64,000 bases of DNA from Phaeacidiphilus oryzae TH49 (GCF_000744815.1 NZ_JQMQ01000005.1:690055-754054), one strand, 5' to 3'; shown: positions 8,163 to 16,524, counted from the stretch's first letter. A program made the numbers and translations. The notes: generated by a model not told the origin, from the sequence alone.

Positions 8163-8831
8163 TCACTCGCGGGCGGCGGCGGAACGGGAGGCGACGAGGA
8201 GCAGGCAGAGCACCGCCACGGCCACCACCACCCCGGTGAGCAGCAGCAGGGGGTTGAGCCGACCGGTGGTGCCGGTCGCCGCCGTCGGCGCGGCCTCCTG
8301 GGCCGGGGCCTGCGCGGGGGCGACGGCGGCGGTGGGCGACACGGCGGGCGCGGGGGCGGCGGCCGCCGCGGAGGAGGATCCGGCGGCCCTCGGGTGTCCG
8401 GCGTGGGTGGCCGGGGCGGCGGCCCTGGCACTGACCCGCGCCGGCGCGGCCGGGGCCGTGGTGGCCGGGGCGAGGACGGTCAGCACGGCGGTCATGTCCG
8501 GGTGCACCGAGCAGTAGTACTGGTATGTGCCCGGGGTGGTGAAGGTGTAGGTCCAGGACTGGCCCTTCTGGAACTGCGGCGAGTGGACGGAGGCCGGGGC
8601 GCTGGTGGTGGTGACGTCGTGCGGGGCGGGGTCCTGGTTGGTCCAGGTGACGGTGTCCCCGGCGTGGATCGTCAGCGAGCGCGGCGCGAAGGCGTAGCCC
8701 GTCATCTCCACGGCGTAGGACCGGCCGCCGGAGGCCGCGTGGGCGGGCTGGGCGGAGGCGGTCGGCAGCAGCACCGGGAGGAGCAGGCCGAGCAGGAGGG
8801 CGAACGGCAGTCCTCGTCCGAGCCGGCTCAT
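8163..8831 (-). CDS. Membrane-anchored plastocyanin/azurin-like cupredoxin
   Basis: Secreted type I copper protein of 222 residues. A signal peptide covers about residues 1-33 (LLLGLLLPVLLPTASA). The cupredoxin domain spans about 38-120 with ligands His71 (PAPHDV), Cys107, His110 and Met113 (YYCSVHPDM). A Pro/Ala-rich linker is followed by a C-terminal transmembrane helix (LLLLTGVVVAVAVLCLLLVA) and a short basic tail, so the domain faces the outside. It probably carries electrons or buffers copper. Its ATG overlaps the stop codon of the YceI-like gene by four bases, so the two are translationally coupled. Confidence 0.88.
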   Translation of the reverse strand: MSRLGRGLPFALLLGLLLPVLLPTASAQPAHAASGGRSYAVEMTGYAFAPRSLTIHAGDTVTWTNQDPAPHDVTTTSAPASVHSPQFQKGQSWTYTFTTPGTYQYYCSVHPDMTAVLTVLAPATTAPAAPARVSARAAAPATHAGHPRAAGSSSAAAAAPAPAVSPTAAVAPAQAPAQEAAPTAATGTTGRLNPLLLLTGVVVAVAVLCLLLVASRSAAARE

Positions 8832-9427
8832 ATCAGGTCCGCCGCGAGGATCAGCCGCAGCCGGTCGGCCGGCACGGTACGGGGCAGCGTGAAGCCGCAG
8901 GCCTCGCGCAGGGAGCGGTAGTCGAGCTCCCCGGTGGCGTACACGATCACCCGCTCGGCGCTCTGCTCGGTGACCCGGATCCGCAGGCCGCCCGGCTGCT
9001 CGGCCCCGCGGACCAGCCAGGCCCCGTCGGCGTCGAGCAGCCGCCCCCGCCCCCGCCCCTGCTTGCGCTCGTGCTCGTGCTCGCGGACCGTCATCCGATG
9101 CGAGCTGAAGCCCAGGTACGGGTGCCGGCCGGCGGACAGGCCGCCGCGGCCGAGCAGCGGTCGGCGGGCGAACGGCCGGTCGGTGGTGAGGTCGGCCGCG
9201 TCGGCCTCGACGTGCAGCGTCCAGTCCTCGGGCTGCTCCGCCGTGTGGAGGATCGCTCGGGCGCTGCGGAAGCGGGCCCGGAGCGTGGTGAACGGCCCCA
9301 TCCGGGCGTCGAGTTCGAGGATGCAGCGGTCCCCGGCAGCGGTGAACGCGCCGTGCTGCTGCGGGAGTGCGCCGGTGGTGGCCGCAGGGGCGGGCCCTGT
9401 CCCGGCCGGGACGGTCTGAGCGGTCAT
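8828..9427 (-). CDS. YceI-like domain protein
   Basis: A 199-residue protein resembling the YceI lipocalin-like family (isoprenoid or amphiphile binding). Support comes from a beta-rich pattern, a two-part GELDYRSL...GFTLPRTVPADRLRLILAADL ending and a middle segment comparable to YceI threshold strands. The match is weaker than for the neighbours. No clear signal peptide is visible. It begins with ATG 9427 and overlaps the cupredoxin gene by ATGA, so the pair form a two-gene operon. In many actinomycetes YceI-like proteins sit near redox and copper genes. Confidence 0.6.
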   Translation of the reverse strand: MTAQTVPAGTGPAPAATTGALPQQHGAFTAAGDRCILELDARMGPFTTLRARFRSARAILHTAEQPEDWTLHVEADAADLTTDRPFARRPLLGRGGLSAGRHPYLGFSSHRMTVREHEHERKQGRGRGRLLDADGAWLVRGAEQPGGLRIRVTEQSAERVIVYATGELDYRSLREACGFTLPRTVPADRLRLILAADLI

Positions 9428-9477
9428 GGCGGAGATGCCTCGCTTGTCGAAAGGAAGCGGGTGGGCGGTACGGAGCA

Positions 9478-9509
9478 GGGGGCGGGCCGATCGCGGCCGG
9501 CCCGCCCCC
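9478..9509 (-). terminator. GC hairpin after the second cupredoxin gene
   Basis: GGGGGCGGGCC (9478-9488) pairs perfectly with GGCCCGCCCCC (9499-9509) around a ten-base loop, just beyond the cupredoxin stop at 9525. The lack of a T-run is usual for actinomycete terminators. It would separate the upstream copper genes from the YceI-cupredoxin pair. Confidence 0.6.
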
Positions 9510-9524
9510 GGCCGGCCTCAGGAG

Positions 9525-10556
9525 CTAGCAGTTGCCGGTCACGTAGTCCTCGGTGGGCTTGAGCAGCATCTCGGCCCAGACGGTGTGGGTCTTCACCCAC
9601 TGGTCCACATTGAGCAGGTCGGTCACCTGCTGGCCCACGGACTCGTCCAGGTGCGCCGAGTTGAGGTGCTGGATGGCGACCTCAAGCGTCTGTGTCAGCA
9701 CCGACTGCGCGCCGGCGACGGTCGGGGTGAGCACGGTCTCCAGCCAGACGGTGTGGGTCTTGACCCACTGGTCGAGGTTGAGCAGATCGGTGACCTGCTG
9801 CCCGGGCGACTCCTCTAGGTGCGCGGAGTCGATGTGCTGGAGGATCGGCAGCAGCGTGGAGTTGAGGTCCACGCAGGAGGCGGAGCTCCCGCCGCCCGAG
9901 GTCGGCGAGGCCGAGGCGGTCGGCATCCCGCTCATCCCGCCGCCCGGGGCCGTGGGTGAGGCCGAGGCGGTGGGGGCGGCGGTCGGGGCACTGCTCGGAG
10001 TCGGCGCCGTGGTCGGCGTCGGGCTCGGCTGGGCGGCGGCGGGGAGGACGGTGACCTTCGCCTTCATGTCCGGGTGGACGGCGCAGTAGTAGCTGTAGGT
10101 GCCGGCGGTGGTGAAGGTGTACGACCAGGACTGGCCCTTCTGCAGCTGCGGGGAGCTCAGCTGCTTGGGCCCGGAGGTGGTGGTGACCGTGTGCGGGGCG
10201 GTGTCCTCGTTGGTCCAGGTGACGGTGTCGCCGACGTGGACGCTCAGCGAGGCCGGGGAGAAGGCATAACCCTTGATGGCCACCTGGACATGCTTGCTGC
10301 TGGAGTTCGCAGCGGCTCCGGCGGCCGCGGGCGCCATCGCCGCGGAGTCGGCGGCCAGTGCGGCCGCCCCTCCCGCCGGCTGCGCCGCAGAGCGCGCCGC
10401 GGGGGCGGTGGCCGGCGCCGCGGAGACGGAGGTGGACTGGGCCAGCAGCCCCAGAGCGGCCACCGCCGCCACTGCCGAGGCCACCCCGGTGGCCAGGAGC
10501 ACCCGGTCGGTGCCCCGCTTGTGAGTGGCGGCTCGGCCCTGTTCGGTGTCACGCAT
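9525..10556 (-). CDS. Secreted cupredoxin with duplicated C-terminal module
   Basis: A 343-residue protein with a membrane-spanning signal segment (residues 19-48) and a cupredoxin domain (about 88-171) with copper ligands His122, Cys158, His161 and Met164. A Pro/Thr/Ser linker follows. Two tandem modules come next, residues 238-279 and 294-335, identical at 31 of 42 positions, with the core GQQVTDLLNxDQWVKTHTVW. Cys228 and the last residue, Cys343, bracket the modules and could form a disulfide. ATG 10556 follows an AGGGGAA ribosome site. The module looks helical and I do not know its function. The gene lies 101 bases after the CopCD gene, suggesting copper handling. Confidence 0.85.
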   Translation of the reverse strand: MRDTEQGRAATHKRGTDRVLLATGVASAVAAVAALGLLAQSTSVSAAPATAPAARSAAQPAGGAAALAADSAAMAPAAAGAAANSSSKHVQVAIKGYAFSPASLSVHVGDTVTWTNEDTAPHTVTTTSGPKQLSSPQLQKGQSWSYTFTTAGTYSYYCAVHPDMKAKVTVLPAAAQPSPTPTTAPTPSSAPTAAPTASASPTAPGGGMSGMPTASASPTSGGGSSASCVDLNSTLLPILQHIDSAHLEESPGQQVTDLLNLDQWVKTHTVWLETVLTPTVAGAQSVLTQTLEVAIQHLNSAHLDESVGQQVTDLLNVDQWVKTHTVWAEMLLKPTEDYVTGNC

Positions 10557-10610
10557 ACGAGTGGTTCCCCTGTCTGGGATACGGGCTGGGCGGACGTGAT
10601 CTGTGGAGCA

Positions 10611-10642
10611 GTGGAGCGGTCGTGCGGTGGAGCGGTCGTGCG
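10611..10642. repeat. Two 16-base direct repeats before the cupredoxin gene
   Basis: GTGGAGCGGTCGTGCG occurs twice head to tail (10611-10626 and 10627-10642) and a partial third copy (GTGGTG) follows. The array lies between the CopCD stop and the cupredoxin start. Its meaning is unknown. Confidence 0.6.
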
Positions 10643-10657
10643 GTGGTGATTCGCCGG

Positions 10658-12007
10658 TCAGCGCCCCGGATCGGAGCCGACCAGCACACTCGCCGCGGTC
10701 AGCACGAGCAGCACGATGCCCGTCTCGGCCGCGACCGAGTAGACGAAGGGCCGTACCGCGGCCGCGTGCCCGCGCAGCAGTACGGCGATGTCGAGCCGGT
10801 GCCGGGTCCACACACTGCTCCGCTGGGCGGCCGGCAGCACCACCGCGAGCAGCGCGATCTTCACCAGCAGCAGCCGGCCGTACCCGGTGTCCACCAGCGC
10901 GGACACCGAGCCGAGCAGCTGCCAGGAGAGGATCGCCCCGGCGACGGCGATGCCGGCCACCGAGGCCATCGCGAGCCGCGAGTAGCGCGGCACCACGAAG
11001 GCCAGCTCCTCGGACCGCCGCCCGGGCAGCACCCCGACCAGCAGTACCGCGAGCCCGCCGAGCCACAGCGAGACCCCGGCGAGGTGGACGAAGTCCGCGA
11101 TCGCCCCCCAACTGCGGTGCGGCACCTCGGCGCTGTGCCCGGCCATCCCGGTCGTGCGGAGGAGGCCGAAGCCGATCGCGGTACCGGCCAGCCGCCAGCC
11201 GGGTGAGCGGGCCGCCTGTTCCCCGCGCTGCAGGAGCGCCGCCAGCGGCACGCCGGCCAGCAGCCAGAGCAGTGCGCGGGCCGCCAGCACGGTGCCGACA
11301 TGGGTGTCCAGCGCGGCGGAGTAGGAGGAGGGCGCGAACAGCGCCGCCCCGAGCGGCTTCTGGGCCGCGTACGCCCCCTGGAGCCCGACCACCGCGACGG
11401 AGGTGAGCAGCCCCGCCACCCAGGCGGTGCCGACCAGTCCCCGTGTCCGGCGGTCGCCGCCACCCTGTGGCCAGAGTGCCGCCAGAAAGGCTCCACCGCC
11501 GACGAAGAGCGTCAGGCCGAGGTAGCCGATCAGGCGGGCCGCTGTGAGAGCGTCCCGCACGGCGATGTCGGCGGCCGGAACGGCGGCAGGAGCCGGGGCG
11601 GCGGGGGAGGCCGGGACCTGGGCCGGCTTCGCCGCACTGCAGAAGGCCACAGTGCCCGATTCCACATGCCCGTCGTCGGCCGAGACGGACCGCCAGGACA
11701 GCCGCCAAACCCCCTGCGCGGCAGGCAGATCTGTCTTCGGCAGCCCTGCGACCACCTCCGTCGCGTCCGCGTCGGCGGCACGCAGGGACAGCCGCGTAGC
11801 ACCGATCGAGATCCTGGTCTGCGAGACGTCGACCCCCTCACTGAAGACCAGGGTGATCTGCCTCGGCAGCTCCTTGAGCTTCGCGCCGGCAGCCGGCGTG
11901 GAGCGCAGCAGCTCGGCATGGGCCGAGGCGGCCGGGGCGGAGGGCAGTAGCCAGCAGAGCCAGAGCAGCAGGGCGCCGGACAACGCGGCGAGGATCCGCC
12001 TGCTCAT
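10658..12007 (-). CDS. CopC-CopD fusion, copper resistance membrane protein (YcnJ-like)
   Basis: A 449-residue protein joining a periplasmic-type CopC copper-binding domain to a CopD membrane domain. A signal peptide ends in SAPAASAHA, exposing His30 as the N-terminal copper ligand, and the CopC domain continues with LLRSTPAAGA and SADDGHVESG. About eight hydrophobic helices follow, including GYLGLTLFVGGGAFLAALW and the histidine-bearing FVHLAGVSLWLGG. It probably moves copper across the membrane. ATG 12007 overlaps the upstream gene's stop by four bases. A longer open frame upstream is not used, because the signal peptide begins exactly here. Confidence 0.88.
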   Translation of the reverse strand: MSRRILAALSGALLLWLCWLLPSAPAASAHAELLRSTPAAGAKLKELPRQITLVFSEGVDVSQTRISIGATRLSLRAADADATEVVAGLPKTDLPAAQGVWRLSWRSVSADDGHVESGTVAFCSAAKPAQVPASPAAPAPAAVPAADIAVRDALTAARLIGYLGLTLFVGGGAFLAALWPQGGGDRRTRGLVGTAWVAGLLTSVAVVGLQGAYAAQKPLGAALFAPSSYSAALDTHVGTVLAARALLWLLAGVPLAALLQRGEQAARSPGWRLAGTAIGFGLLRTTGMAGHSAEVPHRSWGAIADFVHLAGVSLWLGGLAVLLVGVLPGRRSEELAFVVPRYSRLAMASVAGIAVAGAILSWQLLGSVSALVDTGYGRLLLVKIALLAVVLPAAQRSSVWTRHRLDIAVLLRGHAAAVRPFVYSVAAETGIVLLVLTAASVLVGSDPGR

Positions 12008-12798
12008 TTCGCCTCCCCCGGACCGGAGTTCGCGGACATCACGGCGGCCGACGGCGAGCCGCAGGCGACCACCTGCACCGTGCCGTCGACCAGTCGCCCG
12101 GCGGAGCCCACCACCGAGCCGAGCAGCCCGGAGACGGCGGTCACCGAGGAAGGCGGGGAAGCCGTCACTGTGGGCGTCGGAGCCGGGATCGGAGCCGGCG
12201 TCGGAGCCGCCGTCGCCGTGGGCGCGGACAGCGCCGACAGCAGGCCGGTGACGGGCTGTGCCGCCGTCCCCACCACGGGGCCGACCACCCGCAGTCCGTT
12301 GTCGCAGGCCCCCGGGGAGCCCGTGGGGGACGGGGCCGGTGACGCCGGCTCGGTCGGCGACCCGGACCCTGACCCGGAACCCGACCCGGATCCCGCACCC
12401 GGCCCCGAGCCCGGTTGGCCCGCGATCGGCGCCGGAGCCCCGCTCAGCACCCCCGAGCCGCCGCCCCCGCCGACCCCTCCCACCGTTCCGCCGCCGACCG
12501 TTCCGAGCCCGCCGACACCTCCGCCGACCACCCCGCCGGCTCCGCCGATCGCGCCCGTCCCCGCCCCCGAAGAGTCCGACGGCGAGGTCTGCAGCGGAAC
12601 CGTCGGCGCCGCCGTGGGCGCCGCTGTGGGCGCCACCGTGGGCATCGGCGGCTGGGCCGCCGAAGCGCCGCTCGCCGCCGCCCCGCCCCCGATCCCGGAG
12701 GCGTAGCCGAGCACCACCACCACGGTCCCGGCGATCGCCGCAGCGACCACCGCGTCCCGATGGTCCCGGGGCCAAGCGCTCCTGGCGAATACGGGCAT
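12004..12798 (-). CDS. Gly/Ser/Pro-rich anchored protein upstream of CopCD
   Basis: A 264-residue protein that I cannot assign to a family. It has a short basic N-terminus, one hydrophobic helix (residues 16-33), then APT repeats (AAPTAAPTVAP-like), glycine-rich stretches (GGVVGGGVGGLG), GSGSGSGS and a conserved-looking C-terminal part with two cysteines (GACDNGLRVVGPVV and VQVVACGS). It would be exported and anchored by its N-terminus. The overlap with copC-copD and the shared promoter region indicate a copper-linked role. It starts at 12798 behind an AGGAGGCCC ribosome site. Confidence 0.72.
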   Translation of the reverse strand: MPVFARSAWPRDHRDAVVAAAIAGTVVVVLGYASGIGGGAAASGASAAQPPMPTVAPTAAPTAAPTVPLQTSPSDSSGAGTGAIGGAGGVVGGGVGGLGTVGGGTVGGVGGGGGSGVLSGAPAPIAGQPGSGPGAGSGSGSGSGSGSPTEPASPAPSPTGSPGACDNGLRVVGPVVGTAAQPVTGLLSALSAPTATAAPTPAPIPAPTPTVTASPPSSVTAVSGLLGSVVGSAGRLVDGTVQVVACGSPSAAVMSANSGPGEAK

Positions 12799-13066
12799 GA
12801 AGGGCCTCCTGGCGACTGGCGTCTCTCTTCACCTTGGGCCCATGAGTTCAGCGCCTCACCGATTCCCTTGGATATCACTTGAGTTAACCGAACATTGATT
12901 AGCCCGCGTGGGAGCCGGACCAGAGCGTGAGACGCCGAACTCCGCAAGAATTCGTGAAGGCGCGGCGGAATTCCTCCAGATCTCCTCTACGCCAGCGCCT
13001 CGCCGCACAATTCCGCCCCACCGGAAAACGGCCTTGTTCGAGAATATGCGCGCTTCCTCGGCGGCC
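12799..13066. other. Intergenic region upstream of the copper genes
   Basis: 268 bases without a supported gene. The part near 12850-12905 is unusually AT-rich for the window (GGTTAACTCAAGTGATATCC on the minus strand) and probably contains the promoter of the leftward copper operon. Arms GCGGAATT (12965-12972) and AATTCCGC (13009-13016) could form a hairpin that ends the PaaX operon. I did not find a CsoR-type copper operator. Confidence 0.45.
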
Positions 13067-14020
13067 TCAGCGCTCGGAGGTCAGTGCGGCCCAGTGGGAC
13101 TGGGCAGCCTCGGCCCAGGTCTCGTGGAGGCGGTGGAAGAGGCCGGCGGCGCGGGCGCCGACCCAGGGGACGGGCAGCAGCTCCGGCGGAAGGCCCGGGT
13201 CGAGGAAGGGGAAACGGCGCCAGGCGTGCACCAGTTCGGTCTGGGCGCGGAGCGCCGCCTGCCCCGAGCGGGGCGCGGCGGCGCTGCCGAAGCCCCCGAT
13301 GAACTCCTCGTACCGGCGTTCCAGCAGGTCCAGGTCCCAGGCCCGGCGGGCCAGCTCGGCGGGCGGAGGGCCGAGCGCCCCGCCGCCGCCGGTGAAGGAC
13401 AGCGCGCCTTGCGCCAGGCCGAGTTGACGGAGTATCAGGTCGGCTTCGGGCTCCCGGTCCGGGTCGGGGCAGATCCAGACCCCGGGCTGCGGAGTGCCGT
13501 AGCCGGCCCAGTTGAGCCGGGTGCGCAGCCGGCGGCGCAGTTCGCGGCGGGCCTCCGGTACGGAGACCAGCAGCACGGACCACCGCCCGTCCCAGGCGCC
13601 GGCCGGGCCGCCGCGTACCCCGCCGAAGGAGTAGATCCGCTCCGCGCCGTCGGCGAGGAGGCGCACCGCCTCGGGGGTGAGCCGCCAGCGGACCCGGCGG
13701 CCGACCCGCTCGGAGTCCAGCAGCCCGGCCGCCGCGGTACGGGCCAGCGCCTGGCGGGCGGACTTCTCCTCCACGCCCAGCTCACCGAGGGCGCCGACCA
13801 GCGCCCGCGTCCAGACCGGGAGTTCGGCGCGGGGCAGGACGAACTCGCCGAGCAGGGTGAGGAGGATCCCGCGCGCCCCGGAGGGCCCGGCGGCCGCGGG
13901 CCGCTCCCCCGCCGCGGACTGCTCTCCCGCCACGGACTGCTCTCCCGCCGAAAACGGGTCCTCCGCCGAGGGCGGGTCCCCGGCCCCCGATGGCCGCGCC
14001 GGCCCCGGCGACCTGCCCAT
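13067..14020 (-). CDS. PaaX-family transcriptional regulator
   Basis: A 317-residue regulator of the PaaX type, a winged-helix repressor family named for the phenylacetyl-CoA-responsive repressor. After an acidic Ala/Gly/Ser-rich leader of about 45 residues come the N-terminal winged helix (GILLTLLGEFVLPR to ALARTAAAGLLDSERVGRRVRWRLT), the central WDGRWSVLLVSVPEARRELRRRLRTRLNWAGYG segment and the C-terminal RYEEFIGGFG/FPFLDPGLPPELLP region, all characteristic. Its start codon overlaps the stop of the LLM oxidoreductase gene (TGATG), so the two are coupled. The ligand is unknown and may be an aryl-CoA. A link to the box genes 6 kb away is only a guess. Confidence 0.87.
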   Translation of the reverse strand: MGRSPGPARPSGAGDPPSAEDPFSAGEQSVAGEQSAAGERPAAAGPSGARGILLTLLGEFVLPRAELPVWTRALVGALGELGVEEKSARQALARTAAAGLLDSERVGRRVRWRLTPEAVRLLADGAERIYSFGGVRGGPAGAWDGRWSVLLVSVPEARRELRRRLRTRLNWAGYGTPQPGVWICPDPDREPEADLILRQLGLAQGALSFTGGGGALGPPPAELARRAWDLDLLERRYEEFIGGFGSAAAPRSGQAALRAQTELVHAWRRFPFLDPGLPPELLPVPWVGARAAGLFHRLHETWAEAAQSHWAALTSER

Positions 14021-15087
14021 CAGCCGCGGATCGCGGCGGTGGCGGCCATGGCCGACGCCGGGTCCCCGGCGCCCTCGGGGGCGTGCAGCGAGAGCCTGTC
14101 CACCACTCCCCCGTAGCGCGCCCGCGCCTGCGCCGCGACCTCCTCCGGCGATCCGGAGACCGCGAACGCGTCCAGCACCCGGTCGTCGATCAACTCGCCC
14201 ATCTCGGCCCAGCGTCCGCGCAGCGAGAGCGGGTGCAGCCGCTCGGAGAGCTCGCCCCAGCCGTGGAGGTCCAGGACCGGGCGGTAGGCGGGAGTGGAGG
14301 CGTAGAAGGCGATCCGCTCGCGCACCGCCCTGCGTGCGGCGGCCAGTTCGGACTCGGTCCGGCCCACCGCGGCCAGCAGGTTGCCCACCGTCTGGAACGG
14401 CCGCTGCCCGGTCCACGGCTCGCCGGCCGCCTCCGCCTCGGCCCGGGCCGCCCGCACCCCGGGGAGCACCTTCTCGGTCAGATACCGGACGGTGGTGAAG
14501 GGGTGGCCTATGAAGCCGTCCGCCACCGCGCCCGCGGCGGCGGTCATCCGCGGCCCCACCCCCGCCAGCAGAATCGGCGGCGGACCGCCGGGCACCGGCT
14601 CCGGGGCGAAGACCGGCGTCATCACGGTGTGGGTGTAGAACTCCCCGCGGAAGCGCAGCCGTTCGCCGGTCTGCCAGCTGCTCCAGATGGCCCGCAGGGC
14701 GGCGACGTACTCCCGCATCCGGGCCACCGGACGGTCCCAGGGCATGTCGAAGCGCCGGGTGACATGCGTCTTCACCTGGGTGCCGAGCCCGACCACCGCC
14801 CGCCCGCCGGAGGCCTGGTGGACCCCCCAGGCGGCGTAGGCCAGGCTCATCGGGGTCCGCGCGAAGGCGATCGCCACGCCGGTGGCCAGCTCGATCCGCT
14901 CGGTCGCGTCCGCGGCCCGGGCGAGTTGGACGAAGGGGTCCTGGGCGGTCTCGGAGACCACCAGCCGGTCCAGACCCAGCCGCTCCGCGCGGCGGGCGTC
15001 GGCCAGGACGTCCTGCGGCCGGCCGGAGGAGTTGCCGTCCAGGAGAAGCCCGTCGTGCCCCGCGCTCCCTGCGCTCCCTGTGCTCAC
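14020..15087 (-). CDS. LLM-class F420-dependent oxidoreductase
   Basis: A 355-residue luciferase-like TIM barrel. The pattern (AERLGLDRLVVSETAQDPFVQLARAADATERIELATGVAIAFARTPM, VGLGTQVKTHVTRRF, MREYVAALRAIW) matches the TIGR03617 type of actinobacterial coenzyme-F420 oxidoreductases. The substrate is unknown. I chose GTG 15087, which has AGGGTGAT upstream. An in-frame extension further upstream overlaps the divergent GerW-like gene and is unlikely. It is the first gene of the operon with PaaX. Confidence 0.83.
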   Translation of the reverse strand: MSTGSAGSAGHDGLLLDGNSSGRPQDVLADARRAERLGLDRLVVSETAQDPFVQLARAADATERIELATGVAIAFARTPMSLAYAAWGVHQASGGRAVVGLGTQVKTHVTRRFDMPWDRPVARMREYVAALRAIWSSWQTGERLRFRGEFYTHTVMTPVFAPEPVPGGPPPILLAGVGPRMTAAAGAVADGFIGHPFTTVRYLTEKVLPGVRAARAEAEAAGEPWTGQRPFQTVGNLLAAVGRTESELAAARRAVRERIAFYASTPAYRPVLDLHGWGELSERLHPLSLRGRWAEMGELIDDRVLDAFAVSGSPEEVAAQARARYGGVVDRLSLHAPEGAGDPASAMAATAAIRG

Positions 15088-15172
15088 GGGGATCACCCTA
15101 GGGCTTGCCACGGCGGCCGGGCACCGCACAGGCTGGCAGCAGCAGCCGGCCGATGGCGGAGGGGGAGCCCCC

Positions 15173-15613
15173 ATGGGCATCGAGGAACGCGTCTTCGGCG
15201 AACCGTACGAGAGGGCGGACGGCTCTACGGTGATCACGGTCGCCGGGCTGAGCCGGACGGGCGGGGCCGAGGCCACGCCGCTCGGCGTGTTCGTGGTCCG
15301 GAACGGGAAGGCCGAGTGGTCCCCGGTCGTGGACGGCACCAAGATCGCCGTCCTGGGCGTGCTGACCGGCCTGGTGGCCGCCACTCTGGCCTGCGTGGCG
15401 CTGATCCGGCGGCCGCCGTGGCCGGACGTCCGGATCCGGCACGACAGCTCGCGGGCCGCTCTCCCGCCGGGGCGGGCCAGGCCGGCCCGGCCCCCGCGCC
15501 CGGCCTCGGGCCTGGCGACCGCGCCCCGTCCGGGCCGTCAGAACCGCCAGCGGGTGGCCCCGAAGGGTTCCTCGGTGGCGACCCCGTACACGGTGTGGAA
15601 GTCGAACCGGTAG
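15173..15613 (+). CDS. GerW/YtfJ-like family protein with membrane segment
   Basis: A 146-residue protein resembling the GerW (YtfJ) sporulation-protein family: VFGEPYERADGSTVITVAG, then PLGVFVVRNGKAEWSPVVDGTKI, then a hydrophobic helix (IAVLGVLTGLVAATLACVALI) and a basic Arg/Pro-rich tail. The ATG at 15173 follows a GGAGGGGGAG ribosome site. Its last 76 bases overlap the 3' end of the PPOX gene on the other strand. In streptomycetes such proteins may act in spores or at the membrane, but no activity is known to me. Confidence 0.7.
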   Translation: MGIEERVFGEPYERADGSTVITVAGLSRTGGAEATPLGVFVVRNGKAEWSPVVDGTKIAVLGVLTGLVAATLACVALIRRPPWPDVRIRHDSSRAALPPGRARPARPPRPASGLATAPRPGRQNRQRVAPKGSSVATPYTVWKSNR

Positions 15614-16056
15614 ACATACCAGGGCGGCGGCCCGGCGCTGGGGGCGTTGAACGGCGCGGTGAAGGCCTCGCCCTCGACCCGGGCGGGCCAGCCGCCGGCC
15701 TGGTACCCGGCGGCGACCCGCTCCAGCGTCCGACGGTCCGTCACCCGGCAGGCGGTGCCCTCCAGTACGAGGTCGATGCCGGGCAGCCGGGCGGAGATCG
15801 TGCACTTCGGGTTCGCGGCCAGATCGCGCGCCTTGCGGGCGGCCGGACCGCTGGTGAAGTAGATCTCGCCGGCCAGCCACTGGGCGCCGATCCCGGCCGC
15901 GTGCGGGGTGCCGTCCGGCCGGCTGGTCCCGAGGAACTGGGTATAGGCCGGGCTCGGCACCAGGGCCAGGGCCTCCTCCGCCCGGCTCCACTCCAGTACG
16001 GCGCTGCCATAGCGGTCGTCGAGGTTCCGCACCTCGACCGGTTTCTTCTCGGTCAT
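15538..16056 (-). CDS. PPOX-class (pyridoxamine 5'-phosphate oxidase-like) F420/flavin oxidoreductase
   Basis: A 172-residue split-barrel protein. Family landmarks include FLGTSRPDGTPHAAGIGAQWLAGEIYFTSGPAARKARDLAANPKCTIS, which is the typical strand pattern plus the basic helix that contacts cofactor phosphate, and a C-terminal YRFDFHTVYGV strand. Actinobacterial members use F420 or flavins to reduce small substrates. It starts at ATG 16056 and is transcribed alone leftward. Confidence 0.84.
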   Translation of the reverse strand: MTEKKPVEVRNLDDRYGSAVLEWSRAEEALALVPSPAYTQFLGTSRPDGTPHAAGIGAQWLAGEIYFTSGPAARKARDLAANPKCTISARLPGIDLVLEGTACRVTDRRTLERVAAGYQAGGWPARVEGEAFTAPFNAPSAGPPPWYVYRFDFHTVYGVATEEPFGATRWRF

Positions 16057-16524
16057 ACCCCAGTAGACCCCCGGCGCCCGCCCGACTCATCGCGGCTCGC
16101 GAACCCGGCGCCCAGGCCCGTCACCGGGCACGCCGACGGGAAGTCCACCGGGTAGCCGCCGTGCGACCGGCTCCGAGCGACAAGGCCGACGCCGGCGGCC
16201 GCCAGGGCCTTTCGCGCCAGTCGGCAAGTCCGGGCGTGGCCGCCCCGCCGCAAGGAGCCGCGCGGCGCGGGCGGGATCGGCCAGCACCGCCCCGGGGGCC
16301 GGCCCCCGGGGCGGGGTCGTCGAGGGTGACGACCACCCGCGCGCCCCAGGTCCGCGATGTCCACCAGCACCTGATCCCAGTGCCGGTACCGCCCGTCGTG
16401 CGCCTCGCCCTCTCCTCACAGCCGCCGGGCTCCCCCGAACGGGCTAGTCCCGGGCGCGTGCCCGGTGCGGGACCGGTAGCAAAAGGAGCGGACCCGGTCC
16501 CGACCAGCTACGGGAGAACACGCC
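16057..16524. other. 468-bp gene-poor region
   Basis: No intact gene. Most of it (16087-16420) looks like a broken minus-strand gene, listed separately. The last 80 bases carry the upstream region of the four-helix membrane protein, including GGGAG just before its ATG. Confidence 0.5.
16087..16420 (-). pseudogene. Possible decayed gene with frameshifts
   Basis: Protein-like segments appear in all three minus frames in sequence. EAHDGRYRHWDQVLVDIADLG is followed by ARVVVTLDDPAPG in a second frame, VLADPARAARLLAAG in a third, and GHARTCRLARKALAAAGV in the first again. Read together they resemble one polypeptide broken by at least three frameshifts. I could not name the family. High GC makes open frames cheap, so this is a low-confidence call. 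Confidence 0.35.

Noticed and set aside
10658-12832. 724-residue frame covering CopCD and beyond
   Set aside because: The upstream 275 residues overlap the Gly/Ser-rich gene in another frame, and CopCD starts with a clear signal peptide at 12007.
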